NCBI GenBank assembly: GCA_949751835.1
Contig: CATKHK010000002.1
Coordinates: forward strand, 682,001 to 746,000
Origin: Blepharisma japonicum
Lineage: Eukaryota; Ciliophora; Heterotrichea; Heterotrichida; Blepharismidae
Direction of reading: 5' to 3'
DNA length: 64,000 bases
Below, in pieces: positions 33,126 through 44,688 of the stretch. Position numbers and translations under genes: made by a program. Every line of letters begins with the position of its first letter. Within the stretch, counting starts at the first letter, position 1. The notes under the pieces were generated by a model. That model was not told the DNA's origin, searched no databases, and worked only from the letters and a program-made list of their open reading frames with translations.

Positions 33126-33840
33126 CCTCACCTGTTTCTTTATGATATGAAGGCTTTCTAGAAATTTCAAGTCAATCTTTAAAGACTATAACAAAAAATA
33201 CAAATCAGCAAATTCTTCCCATTATCTTGTAAAAGCCATTACTTTTCTCTTTATATGGTGCAAATTTTCTTTTCAAATACTATAGACTTGAGAAGTTTAA
33301 TGGATTTATTTATGGTGAAAAAATCGATTCATTTACTCTTAAGTATGCAAAGTCCAGTAATACTCTTGATTTGCCAATAAAAAATAATTTATCGGAGAAA
33401 AAAATCCTCACAGCGGTTCAAATCATCTCTTTAAGTCTAACCGTGGCTTCTGCAATAAAGTTTTGCTATATCTCAAGATTGCTATAATAAAATCAGGAAA
33501 TGAGGGTATTAAGGAACTTTTTGGAGGCACTAAAGCTTTAAAAATGGCTTTTGATTCGAAGGAGACTCAATCTCCCGAGTCTATGAGAAAGGCTACTCTG
33601 AGATGGGAATAAGTACTCAACCCAGAAAATCAGGATTTGCATCGATCATACAGAAAAGCATTAAGATTCTCGCCCCATCTCCATAATTATCAGGATTTTT
33701 AAAATGATTAATAGGTTAAACTATGACTATGACTTTTAATTGGGAAATAGATCATGGCTGTCCTAAAACGATGAATTTTGAAATGAACGATGGAGAAATT
33801 TATAATACACTAAAATGTAAAGACTTCAATTTTTGATTTA
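33126..33840 (+). pseudogene. Decayed sliding-clamp (PCNA)-like gene, copy C, tandem to copy B
   Basis: Nucleotide similarity to copy B is direct: GAAATTTCAAGTCAATC at 33157 against GAAATTTCAAATCAAGTC at 32447, followed in both by TATAACAAAAAATA. Protein blocks include FTLKYAKSSNTLDLPIKN (PCNA DNADTLALVF) and a C-terminal block WEIDHGCPKTMNFEMNDGE matching the clamp DVPLVVEYKIADMGH. The start of the unit seems lost at the junction with copy B. The frame is broken several times. Confidence 0.55.
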
Positions 33841-34017
33841 ATTTTATTTCTTCTAATTCTATTATTAATAAAAAGCACATTGATGTTATTGTAATATATG
33901 TCATAGACTAAAAATTTCATAACTCAGCTTATGAGTTGTACCAATTTATAACTATTAAAATTAAAACTTAAATAAGAGAAAATTTTAATAAAATAAAAAA
34001 TATGCATTGTCATCGTA

Positions 34018-35154
34018 ATGTCTAACTCAGGCTCATCAGCCCCTATATTTATCTTATTGTTACACACACTAGTAATTCTCTCAATGCTTTGAAATGTTTC
34101 TGAATTAACAGCATTCAAAGAGCCCTCAACAATCGTATATTGGTATCATATATTTAGAATTATGGTATTTTTAGTTTTTGTCTGTTATATAAACACAAGT
34201 TATAGAAACCCAGGCTTTGTTCATGAAATTAAAATTTTTTCCGACTCAATACCTGCTCATCCTACTGAAAATGTCTCAATTGAAATATCATCAAGTCACA
34301 GGTCTCAAGCATCTATGGGATTTGCCAAGCTAAAAGACTCTAACTATGATACAACTCCTACAAAGTTCAGCCATCAGCGCTATATCAGTACTGACCATGA
34401 TGACCCTGAATCTATTATTCAAGGAAAAGCAGGCAGCCAAGTAGAAAAAGAGCTAGAAGATGAAAATTCAGGTCCAATGCAAATAGATGTATTAGGAAAC
34501 AAACCTATTATAGATGAAATAGAAGAAGAGGAATATTCTTCACGATCACCAACTTCTGCTACACCAGGGGAACAAAAAATCCAAAAATTTGATGATGTCA
34601 TTGTTACTGAGACAAGATTTTGCACCATTTGTACACTGGAGCAGCCTATGAGAGCTAAACATTGTAGAGATTGTGGAAAATGTGTGGCACTTCATGATCA
34701 TCATTGTCCATGGCTAGGGATTTGTATTGGAGAAAGAAATAGAAGGCAATTTTGAATGTATTTATTGATTGAGTCTGGATTGATATGGTGGTCTGGGTTT
34801 TGGCTGTTTAGAAGCTTTGATATGAGAGGTGATATAGTTGAGTGGATGAAAATTAATTGGTCGAGACTATTTGCATCAGTATTTATTGTATTTTTTGCTG
34901 TTATGGTTACTTGTCTGCTTTCATTTCATACGTATTTAGCGATGACAAATCAAACAACATGGGAAAATATTTCTTGGGAGAAAATATCATACTTGAAAAA
35001 GTGGCCGAAAGAATTTGGAAGTCCATTCAGCAAAGGACTTTTATGGAATTTATATTTTTATTGCTGTAGACCACTTCCTAAAAATTACACAAGCTGAATC
35101 ATGCCCCTTAGGCTTCCTGAAAAAAAGCCAAAAAAATGCTTGTGCCTTGTTTAA
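34018..35154 (+). CDS. DHHC-type protein S-palmitoyltransferase
   Basis: A 378-aa integral membrane enzyme. The start at 34018 (MSNSGSSAPIFILLLHTLVI) was chosen because reading a TGA as Trp joins two membrane helices to the body, giving the standard four-helix DHHC plan. TSYRNPGF is the position of the DPG motif. The Cys-rich domain is complete: CTLEQPMRAKHCRDCGKC then LHDHHCPWLGICIGERNRRQ, with the catalytic Cys about residue 230. Two helices follow (about 247-264 and 285-308). A long acidic, Ser-rich insertion lies between NPGF and the DHHC domain. Three TGA codons are Trp. Confidence 0.92.
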
Positions 35155-35174
35155 ATTAAAATAATTATATATTG

Positions 35175-36539
35175 TTATTTACTATCTCGCCTGGATGAAT
35201 TTGGTGCTTCCCAAGAATTATGAATTCGCATTTGCCCTGCATTTGGAGATTTAAGAGGCTGAGCTTGATTGGGCTTATTTAAATTTCGGGAATTCTTTTT
35301 AGTTTCATTCTTGTTTTTAGTATATTTATGTTCATCTGAGCTTAGATATTCATCTCTTTCTTGATTATCAATGAAATCATAGATGCCTTTCATATTTCTA
35401 TTTATTTTTTGATACTCTTTTTCGTCATAAATATCATATTTAGTAGCTGGGAGGCTATCTTCAGAATTATTACTCCATTTTGATCGGGGTTTGCTTATAG
35501 TTGAAGAGCTTCTTTCTTGTGACATCGTATCATAGATTTGTTGGTTTAGCTGTAAAAGTTTAGTATTTTGCATAGCAAGACTTTGAAGAAGTTCTTCCCT
35601 ATCTTTTATTATCATTTCTGGAGTGTCACTTCTGGGTAAAGCTGCATCATGAATAGGTGCTAGGTCAATTTCAGGGTCAATTTGCTGTGATTTTACTTCT
35701 GGAACCACAAAAGTTGGAGTTTTGTGCTTTTTATGAGAAATCATTGGCTTTGAATTGGTTTCAGCTGTTTGAACAGATTTGCAGGAATTTATTTCTTGGG
35801 GATTCAAAAAGTCGTTTAGAAAGCATAAGTTTCTATAAAGAGCTTCTTTTCATTTCCCATTCTCTAATAATTCCGAAAAATAGCTCAGTCCTGATGCATT
35901 TTTTTTAAAAGTGTCATATAAATCGGAATCTATATGAAGTTTCCTCATCACTACATTCCAAACGTTAAGAATATCAATATCCCACCCTCCATTATCTTCA
36001 TTAGCTCCTGATGTAAAGCTTGAGTCTTTCACTTTGTTAGCTTCATATAGTTCTTTTCAACTGGTAGCTTCAATTTCTTGTTTTGCCAACTGAGCTCTTA
36101 AAGTATTATTTTCTTTTATAATATTTTCATATTGCTGCTCTTTGGAGCTCATTATGAGGTTAAGGTCGTGAATATGAGACTTTATGCCTTCAATTTCTCC
36201 TATCTTGACTAGAAGATCTTGGTTTTTCCGCTTTTCACGAGTAAGCTCTTCGCGGTATTCCAGCATTTTTGAGTAGAGTTCTTCTTTCTTATGGAAAGTA
36301 TCAGCTAATGCACCTTTTAGCTTATTTTTTTCATCTTTAAGCTTTGCGATGAGGTTTTCAGATTGGCGAAAATCTTCTTGGATTTTTGAAATCAAATCCT
36401 AAATTGGTAATACTTTATTCATGATTGTGCATTCTTTTAGTTCACTTTTAAGCTTCATAGTACTCTTCGTTGCCTTATGAATACTCTCATCATTAATTTC
36501 ATTTCGAAAAGGATGATTCAATTGAGAATTAGCTTTCAT
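35175..36539 (-). CDS. Coiled-coil protein with disordered C terminus
   Basis: Not recognised as a family. The 449-aa product begins MKANSQLNHPFRNEIND; a 15-nt intron (36399-36413) leads into a coiled coil of about 130 residues (EDFRQSENLIAKLKDEKNKL). Then comes a globular segment of about 75 residues with several Trp and hydrophobic residues (DIDILNVWNVVMRKLHIDSD) that may be a small conserved domain. The C-terminal half is polar and low in structure, with a second short coiled coil. Two TGA codons are Trp. It converges on the DHHC gene with 20 bp between stops. Confidence 0.8.
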
Positions 36540-37043
36540 TTTTATATTGCAATTTTAATATTTAAATTTAATATGTGATTTGGGCCATGACTGTAGATAT
36601 TTATTATAGATTACAAAGAAATGCATTTACAAGGATTTTATATTTTGAATCATACATGTTCTCATGTCAAAATTTGCATGCAAAATATTTTTAAAAGACC
36701 TAATTAAATATTTTTCCTGAAGCTTTCAATAATCCTTGAGGATTTGTAATTTGCTTCAAAAATACCAAAATAAAAATTAGTTTAATCTTGATAAATTTTA
36801 AATCAGTAAATTACACAGTGCTTAATGAAGCTACTCTTCTAGCAACACAGTTGATAGAAAGGATTATTTATATCAAAAATAAATAAAATCTGAAAATAAA
36901 AAGTAAAAATCCTGATGGATTAAAATTGAAATATTTAAGAATAATTATTGTCAGAAATATGAAATATTAAATTTAATCCACCCCAAAAGATAAATTAATT
37001 CTTATTGGCATCACAAGGACATGATTATGATGTATCTATAAAA
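36540..37043. other. Divergent intergenic region
   Basis: About 500 bp of AT-rich sequence between divergent starts. The RBR frame is open for 13 codons upstream of its first ATG, so an upstream micro-exon could lie here. Confidence 0.5.
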
Positions 37044-38030
37044 ATGGAGCTTCTGAACTCTTTTTCCGAAGACTTGCCTCTGATCAAATCAATTGAGTCT
37101 TCAATCTCAGTTACTGAGGCCTACCTCTTAGGATACTCAAGAGCGATCTATCAGCAAGATATTAACCAATCAATTGACTTTTTCAATAAGCTCAACATCT
37201 ACAAAGGATCAGACTTTCTCACTGAACACGCCGAGCTATTTCTACTCTACAAGATCTATTCAGGGTGTTTACATGAAGCTGATCTTTTATTATCACTGCT
37301 TATTGAAATAAATGCCTCCCATATGATTAGTCATCTGATTTGTGAGGATGACAAAAAAACTTATAAAAAGATCAAATCTATTTTTAAATACAATATGCAA
37401 GAAGATTTTCCACAGGAGCATGTCATCAGAGAACCAATCAGCTGTCCTATATGTCTTGATGATATCCCTGACGAAGAATCTATACCTCTAGAGCAATGTG
37501 GACACAATTTCCATAACTTATGTATGTACAAATACCTAGAAACCAAAGTAGAAGCTCGGCAATTTCCAATCCTATGTCCTTTAGATACCTGTAAAATGGA
37601 AATCAATATGTATGATCTTAAAGAAAAACTTGGGCCATATTTGTATCAATTATATGAAGATTACACATTTAAAGAATACGTCCAAAACCATCAAGATGAG
37701 TGTTCATGCTGTCCAACTGCTGATTGTACTTATGTTTTTATACCAGATGCAAATACAGAATTTAGTTGTCCTATTTGTACTAAACATTATTGCTTAAAAT
37801 GCAGATGTATTTTCCATCAAGATTTAACATGTGATGAATATCGAGCGTCCAATGGGAATGTTGAAGATGCACAATTTTTAAAATTTGTCAGAGGAGCGAA
37901 ATTTAAACAGTGCCCTCAATGCAAATATTGGGTTGAGAAAAATCAAGGCTGTGACCATATGACGTGCAGATGCGGGTTTCAGTTTTGCTATGTATGTGGA
38001 GGGGTGTATCGGAAATGTGCTTGCGTTTAA
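37044..38030 (+). CDS. RBR (RING-IBR-RING) E3 ubiquitin ligase
   Basis: A 328-aa ligase from the first in-frame ATG (MELLNSFSEDLPL). A helical N-terminal region (1-125) precedes RING1 (about 132-185, SCPICLDDIPDEES ... CGHNFHNLC), the IBR (about 205-265, CSCCPTADCTYVF ... CPICTKHYCLKC) and RING2/Rcat (about 290-325, CPQCKYWVEKNQGCDHMTC). The catalytic thioester Cys is in QGCDHM, so the RBR HECT-like mechanism should be active. The protein ends right after RING2 with no Ariadne or LDD extension, making it compact. Upstream coding cannot be excluded. Confidence 0.93.
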   Translation: MELLNSFSEDLPLIKSIESSISVTEAYLLGYSRAIYQQDINQSIDFFNKLNIYKGSDFLTEHAELFLLYKIYSGCLHEADLLLSLLIEINASHMISHLICEDDKKTYKKIKSIFKYNMQEDFPQEHVIREPISCPICLDDIPDEESIPLEQCGHNFHNLCMYKYLETKVEARQFPILCPLDTCKMEINMYDLKEKLGPYLYQLYEDYTFKEYVQNHQDECSCCPTADCTYVFIPDANTEFSCPICTKHYCLKCRCIFHQDLTCDEYRASNGNVEDAQFLKFVRGAKFKQCPQCKYWVEKNQGCDHMTCRCGFQFCYVCGGVYRKCACV

Positions 38031-38394
38031 ATTTATATTAAAGGAATTTTAATAAATTAAGATGCAAATGGTTCAGAAGGAGCAAATGCTATCTAAATGC
38101 ACTTAGCTTAAAGTGAATACTAAAAAGGCCTAAATCGTAAACTTCTTTATTAAATCAATATGACAATTTTCCATGCTAATTTATTATTTATTATAATTAA
38201 TAAAGATAATAAGTTCAAGTGAAAATTTATAAGCTCCTGTAGATACATTTGGCTTTATCAAAGACATTAATCATATTTCAATCTTAAAATTTATAATAAA
38301 CTTTCCTTAGCTATTCCTGCAATTATCAATAGAGAAAAGCTTTGCTTTTCAGTTTCAGGATTAAGTTAAGTAGCATAGATTTAAATATTTAAGG
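38031..38394. other. Convergent intergenic region
   Basis: About 360 bp between convergent genes. A short inverted repeat AGAAAAGCTTTGCTTTTC lies near 38332-38349; otherwise nothing supported. Confidence 0.5.
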
Positions 38395-39129
38395 TTAAAA
38401 AGGATTTTTAGAAAATGCCAGATCAACCTTGAGCTTTTGGCCATTGAGTTTAAGATCATTATAAGTAAGTGCTTTATAGGCATCTTCAGTATTTAAAAAT
38501 TCGACAAATGCAAAACGATTTTCTGGCTTTGATGAACTCCCTTGTATCTTTACTTGATCAACAGCACCTACAGCTGTAAAAACATCCATAATATCCTCTT
38601 CACTAACCTTTTCAGGCAAATTCCAAACAAAAATTACATTTGTTTGCTTTTCTTTGTGTTTTTTCAGAACTTCTTGTCTTTTTTCTTCTATCTTTCCTGC
38701 ATCGTCAGCTTTGTTGATTTTAAGCTTTCTCCCCATAAAGATAGTCCCATCAAGAGCGAGAGCTTCGTTAAGTTCTTTTTCATTATCAAATTTTATGAAA
38801 ACAAAAGATTTCTTCTTGCCAAACTTGTGAAATAATGTTTCCTTTATTTGAGGATTTCCACATTTACTGAAAAAGTCTATGATGTCTTGGTCTTTGGCAT
38901 CAAATGATAAATTCCCTACATAAATTTCTAAAGGATGAGACTCTTTTGCTAGGTTTTTTTGGTTTTTCTTATTAATTCATTTTATATCAGGCTGATTTTG
39001 GTCGTTTTTAGTTGGTGTGGGAATTTTTGAAGAGAATTTCATTACACTAGAGGAATATAATGAGACTTTTGGAATATGCCTGAGAAGGATTCTTTTCTCT
39101 AGTAAAGCCATAAATCTAGTAGTCAGCAT
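38395..39129 (-). CDS. Two-RRM RNA-binding protein, probably mitochondrial
   Basis: A 244-aa protein. The start at 39129 (MLTTRFMALLEKRILLRHIP) was set by following the frame upstream through a TGA-Trp codon; the first 45 residues are basic and hydrophobic and look like a mitochondrial presequence. RRM1 (about 73-145) has RNP2 IYVGNL and RNP1 KKSFVFIKF; RRM2 (about 165-240) has VIFVWNL and RFAFVEF. The C terminus stops at the end of RRM2 (AFSKNPF). The layout resembles chloroplast/mitochondrial paired-RRM proteins or nucleolar Nop12-like proteins; the presequence favours an organelle. Confidence 0.86.
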
Positions 39130-39555
39130 TTATTATTTATTTAAATATGATAAATATGATGTTAAAAATCCAAAATAATCAATAAATTGGAGTTCAAACT
39201 TTTTATTGTTATTTATATAAAATTTCATTTTAGTTTATCATAAAGCTTATGGTTTATTTTTTAAATTAGAGACTGCAAAAGGGTCAATAAAACATTCGAC
39301 AATAAAATAGAAAGCAACATTATACTATTGATATGAGAAAATATTTAGATATCTGAATGCTTATTCAAATCAAAGCTTGCGAACTTTATGAAAATATCTC
39401 TAAAACAAAAGACTTAAAATCTGGTAAACTCTACAAAAAATGAGAAATGAGCAGTGTAAGACAATAATTAAATTAATTCAGGAGGGTCGATTAATTATTA
39501 AAATTATTCTAAACTACCTGTTAATCAAGCGTCACCAATTGATGAAAAAAATTAG
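39130..39555. other. AT-rich gap
   Basis: About 430 bp with no supported gene; promoter side of the RRM gene. Confidence 0.5.
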
Positions 39556-40629
39556 TTAGCTTGGTTGACTAGAAGTGACAGAACTAAATACATTGCAAAC
39601 TTTAAGAAAAGCTTCTCCTGCAAGAGGATGCTTATTCTTATCAGGATGCAACAACTTAGCCAGCTGCCTGTAGGCTGAACTTGCGTTTTCTTTACCCAGA
39701 GACTTCGAAAAGTACTTAGCGTATACATAATCTTCGGGAGCACATAATACTTTGTATACAGTAAGAACCTGCTCATAGCTGCAATCTCCAGAGAAATGGG
39801 AATTTGCAATAAACATATCAGTCATTGTTTTTGCGTCATTTTCTATTTGATCTTCATTTTTTAATGCTTTTGCGTGTTCTATATCCATATTTCTCTCCAG
39901 CTGCTTTCTTGCTTCTTTGAATAACTCTTCTTGCAGTCTGGCTTGTTCTTCTTCAATTTTTTGCTGCTCTAACAGCCTTTGCTGCTTTTTATTGATTCTG
40001 CTAGCACAGCTGCATTGCTGGCACCATTTTTGAGTATAATATTTTGAGTAATCTGCTCTCCATTCATGACCTTGTGAGCATCTAAACTCCAACATCAAGT
40101 CCATTTCTTCATTAATACATTCTCCTCGATTAGACTTGGCTCATTCTTTGGCTTTTTCTAAGCTTTTGGCACATTCTCAGCATCATTGCCCACTCAATAA
40201 CACCTCAGCAGATTCTCACACGTGTCCCATTCGGCAACGATACATAAGACTAAAGTGAGGATTCTCACAGGTGGAGGACAAGCAAAGACCTCCATGTTGC
40301 CGTGCTACTTCTTTGGCCTGCTCTCAGTAATCGTCTTCTTCCATAGCCATTTCTTCGCAAACAGTCCCCGGTCGAAAGTAATATTCGGAATTTTTTGAAA
40401 GGACACAAGGAGGAGATGGCTGATCTTGGCTGCGGCTGTTCTTGTAGAGCTCAGGAGGTCATGCGAAATAGTAGTCTTGGTTTTTTAAGCAAAAGGTTGA
40501 TAACTCTTCATTTGAAGAAGTCGAATCTGCCCGAGGTCTAAGGTCTAGACTGTTTTTCCTTGACCTGCAGTTTGAAAGGTTTGGTGTAAAACGCCTGATT
40601 GAGGCGGCTTCTGAAGGCTGAGATGTCAT
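39556..40629 (-). CDS. Zinc-repeat plus C-terminal J-domain protein, 5' end uncertain
   Basis: At least 357 aa. Two repeats of a treble-clef-like zinc pattern are plain: YRCRMGHVWESAEVLLSGQW followed by CWEC, and FRCSQGHEWRADYSKYYTQK followed by WCQQC. A charged helix (EEEQARLQEELFKEARKQLE) follows, then a J domain at the very C terminus with the HPD motif (AYRQLAKLLHPDKNKHPLAG). J domains stimulate Hsp70. Several TGA codons are Trp, some of them inside the zinc repeats. The frame is open beyond the first ATG to about 40750 without another Met, so a short upstream exon probably exists. Confidence 0.82.
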
Positions 40630-40701
40630 TTCTGACTTTAAAGACAACGGGCCGGGAGAAGCCGGCGGAACAAAAAAGAATACATATTCATTATAATTCA
40701 A

Positions 40702-41479
40702 CCATTTTCTAAGAATTTTCTTCAGAAAATTAAATCAACACTGAATAGTAATAAGAAAATTTGGAAATTTAAATTGGAATAGATGAGTAAGGCTTTATGA
40801 TACTAAAAAGTTTGCACTTTTCTATATAATTTGATTCTTTTCATTTATTTGTTGCTAGATATCAGAACAACATAAATTTGTGCACTTAATGTATTAAATT
40901 TTGATCAAACTATAAAGGATTTCATTTGTTGTGCAAATGAAGTTAAATTTTGCTTGTCTTGAATTAAAAAAAATTTTAAAATTTCTTTCAAACTTTTATT
41001 ATATAAATTAATTACTTTAAATTATGTGCATGCGATAAAGCCTTCAAAAGTAGTATCTAACGATATTTAGGCATTTTGGAATTAATGAATTGACGGCAAG
41101 GATGGTTAAATATATAAATAAATTATATAAATACTTTAACAGAAATGAAACCGAATCCAAGAAAAAATGAAGCAAAGTATTGCTAAAATGCATTAAGTAT
41201 AGTTATAAGCTAAAATTACTGCTTAAGTTACTTATATTTAATTAGAATTATATAACTAATTATCAATTTTTATACCTAACCTCCGATGTAATATTTGCTA
41301 CCAAGAAATTTATAATCCTTATAAATCAATTTAATTGTTTTGCAAGCACTTTAAAAATAAATAATAAATACAATATTAAGGGTTTTTATTTATCATCTTT
41401 GTTTAAACAGATCTAAATGCTTATTCCTTACCATTTCAATTAAATTTGTTTTATTTTATCGATTTAACTTTATTTCTTT
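40702..41479. other. Divergent intergenic region, AT-rich
   Basis: About 780 bp between divergent genes; it must contain two promoters and perhaps the missing first exon of the J-domain gene. No repeat or RNA gene is recognised. Confidence 0.5.
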
Positions 41480-41977
41480 ATGGCACAAACAGGGATCAAA
41501 CTCAGAGACTGCATTCGTTCTTGCGAAGAAACATGGGTAGAAGAAACAAAACAAGAAGCATCTCGTGGGAACGTAGAGGCTCAAATAACTTATGCACAAG
41601 TATCATTCATATAGATGCTAATCCGAGGAGTAGGAGGCATGCGTCAAAATATTAACTTGGGAATCCAATATTTGAGAACAGCCGCTAAAAAAAGCGCAGA
41701 AGCTTCAATTAAACTTGGAAAAATATACCTGAAAGGTAAAATTGTACGTCAAGATCTCAATGAAGCTTACTTTTACTTAAGACTTGTGACACTTTATAAA
41801 TGTAAATGTGGAAGCTTTGCAGATGAATATCATGCAAATCGAGTTAGTAACGTGCATTTATGCTACCCTACAGAAGCTCTTGAATATTTGCGACAGCTTC
41901 CTAATGATCCTATGGCTGAACAACGATTTAGAGACCAATTTGCAGCATGGAGGGATAATAAATCAATCCATAGATAA
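41480..41977 (+). CDS. Sel1-like repeat protein
   Basis: A 160-aa helical-repeat protein. A 15-nt intron (41600-41614, GTATCATTCATATAG) joins NVEAQITYAQ to MLIRGVGGMRQNINLGIQYL. The joined sequence shows Sel1-like units: GNVEAQITYAQMLIRGVGGM, NINLGIQYLRTAAKKSAEAS, KLGKIYLKGKIVRQDLNEAY. Such repeats act as protein-binding scaffolds. There is no signal peptide or membrane helix. The last 40 residues (ALEYLRQLPNDPMAEQRFRD) are not repeat-like. Binding partner unknown. Confidence 0.82.
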
Positions 41978-42021
41978 ATTAATATAAACATATAGATAGA
42001 TTTTCAAGCTAAACTAGTTAT

Positions 42022-42892
42022 TTAGATGATAATGAAGTTCCCGTATCTTATATTGACAAACCCAGTTTTGAGGATTGAGGTCATGAAATATGGCATAATA
42101 AACGAAAACATCATAATAAAAAGCACAAAAGCTGGTCTGTTTCTTTTAATTACCATTGTAATAGTACTCAAAATTTTGACAGCCAAGCCTTTGTTGTTTC
42201 TAAACTTTTTCGCTATCATAGATAATATTACATAGGACCAAAAAAGGCCAACTCCATGGACTATTGACATAGTTGTTTTTACAAGAAATCCTATATTTGA
42301 TGCCCAAGCATTATAAATAACTAAAGAACCGAACAAGCACCTATTAACCAAAAAGATAATTGCGAAGGCTAGTTCAACTGCTTTGTAAATCTTCGTCTCT
42401 TCCAGATGTCTAGCTTTGAGAATTGAACGAGATAGGTTAAATGGATTTGACATTTCTGTAATGATGATGCAAACTAAATATGTGTTTACTTAAAGATGGG
42501 GAGCCTCCGTAGGGAGCTGCCATAAGAATATTTCCGCCTATTAAGACAGCTAAATGGTGTATTCTCATCGGCCAATCAAAAAGATTGAAAATTTCTGAGT
42601 AAAACATATCATAGACCATATAGCCAACAGTATGCTAAATAAAAAATACTCCTAAAGCAATTGCTTGAGTAATTGTAGTGAGATCATTATAGTGCAAACC
42701 TCCGTCATAGAAATAGATTGCAAAAGAAAAAAGGATCGCATTAATGGAGTGGATAATTGAAACATGCTGCCCTATGAAGTCTCTTTTTTCTTTTGGAGGT
42801 AAATATTCAGGTGGCTTTATAAGGTATGACAATACAGCTGAAAGGCAAGAATAAAACACTGCACCTCCTGCGACTGGTATGTACCTATCCAT
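42022..42892 (-). CDS. TLC-domain multi-pass membrane protein
   Basis: A 279-aa protein with about seven membrane helices, rebuilt by removing introns 42635-42649 (15 nt) and 42474-42489 (16 nt). The TLC (TRAM-LAG1-CLN8) pattern is visible in ALGHTVGYMVYDMFY, the MRIHHLAVLIGG helix with paired His, and the helix after the second intron, IIITEMSNPFNLSRSILKAR, which fits the TLC E-x-S-x-PF motif. It is closest in plan to TLCD/TMEM56-type proteins, which affect membrane lipid composition; ceramide synthase activity is not implied because the Lag1 motif is not clear. Confidence 0.85.
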
Positions 42893-42933
42893 TTATATAT
42901 ACGTAATAGTGACATACTTAAAAAAATTAAATT

Positions 42934-44688
42934 TTAACAACTTTTTCTTAGAAAGTGATGAAGCTTTCCTCTTGAAAAATTCATAGTTTTGAGTTTCTGA
43001 AGAAATTCACTATGTCTATCCCTAAGAGGCTTAGCTTTCAAAAAGTATTTTGCATCAGGAAAAAGCTGATTTGTTATGGCATCATGATCCAATACTTCAG
43101 CTTTAACCGTTTCTAATGGCACTTTTCGTTTGCTTTCTTGGCCTTGACTCTGAGCTCTTTGTCTTGAAACCGTCCTTGATAATTCATTAGCAATCTTCAT
43201 TTTTGCAGTTCTTTCTCCATATTTAATTTCAAATAATGCATTGCTCATATCATTCAACAACTCATTAATATTATCCTTTTTGGAGTTCGACCGAAAAAGC
43301 ATACTTTTTCGTGGAGAATTCATTTTGCTTGATAAAGCACTGCTTTTTTGACTGCTGCTGGGTAACCTTGTAGGAGAAGTGCTTAAAACATTTTTATTTG
43401 TATCAGAGATTACCTGCTCCTTTTTATTATTTTCAAATAATGTGTAGATTTCATAGCATCTATCACATACCTTGACATTATCATAATAATGAAAAGGTGC
43501 TTGCATTGCAGTATCATGAAGATTTTCTTGCTCAATGTCTAAAGAATTATTATAGCAATTAATAAATTGCCCTATATCTACCTCAACAAGATCTTTTGTT
43601 TTATCAATAATAATTTTTTTTCCAAGAAGAAGTAATCGATATGGTATCACTTTTCTTATGATCTTGTCTTTATTTTTTGATTTTTGTTCAATTAAATTGT
43701 CAATTCTTAATAAAAATTTAACTTTTTCTATGTCCTTTTCTTTGCCGCTAAAATAAGTAGCTCTTACTTTATGTAACTAAATAGAACATACCAAATCATC
43801 ATAGTCAATTTCTTGTTTACTGGAAAGAGACTCAGAAGTTACTATAAAATTGCAAAAATCTCCTGGACATTTGGAGCTGATATTTGGTTTTGAACCAATC
43901 GAAGCAGAGCTTATACGTTTGGTTCATGATTTTGTTGTCATCATAAAGCAAGCTCTAGAGATTGAATTTTCTTGTAGGCGGCCTTGCGATTGAGTTCGTT
44001 TTAAAGAAGTGCTCGGCCTCGTTACAAGCAGATTTGCTACCTTGCAGAGCCTACTCCCCATTAGTCACAAGCTATCATTAGCATCTTCAAAAAACATCAA
44101 CTGCAGTTCTTCAATGCATCTCCGGCTATTTCTCTCAACAACTCTTAAGGCGCTTTCAGTAATGTCAATCAGTTTATCATTATAATTTTTAGCACAAACC
44201 TTAGTCACTTCTCAGGTTTCATTTTTCAGACATTCTTTACTGCAGTTATACACATATTTTCCTTCTTTCTTTTTGACCGTTACAATATACCGGGAATTTT
44301 GATGCTCAGCACCCACTGGAAATGCCTGAATTGCTTCATTTTTTAAGATATTCAAAGAAAATAATTTTGATAAACTCGTTTTTCTGTTGTCAAGCTTAAA
44401 TGTGTTGTCACATATAAATGTGATTCCTGGGTCTTCAGGGTTTGAAATATCATTATCATAGTCAAGAAGACTTGTGGGGTGATTAAGAAATGATAAAATA
44501 ATTTTATCAACCTTGGTGTTTTCTGTATGCTTTTTCTTTATGAAGCCTTTACGATCTGTAAAGAGTCATTTGCAATTGGTAGGAGATTCGGGATCATATA
44601 GGAGAGTATCAATTAATGGAACTCTAGCACTGAATAGTGAATTCTCCTTCCAAAGTTGGTTAATAAATCAAGCACAGTTAAACTCCAT
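42934..44688 (-). CDS. Unrecognised 579-residue protein
   Basis: No family recognised. The start MEFNCAWFINQLWKENSLFS and five TGA-Trp codons give one long frame after removal of a 15-nt intron (43777-43791, GTATGTTCTATTTAG). Globular-looking parts are residues 1-240 (AFPVGAEHQNSRYIVTVKKK; SALRVVERNSRRCIEELQL) and about 300-390 (HKVRATYFSGKEKDIEKVKF; HYYDNVKVCDRCYEIYTLF). The section after 400 is Ser/Arg/Lys-rich and probably disordered. No signal peptide or membrane segment is present. The ordered segments suggest a conserved ciliate protein, but this needs a database comparison. Confidence 0.82.

Noticed and set aside
33417-33440. GGTTCAAATC resembling a tRNA T-loop
   Set aside because: No matching acceptor, D or anticodon stems around it; the region belongs to clamp-like copy C.
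32361-33840. Intact intron-split clamp gene instead of fossils
   Set aside because: The interruptions do not fit 15-16 nt GT-AG introns or TGA-Trp, and TAA/TAG occur within blocks.
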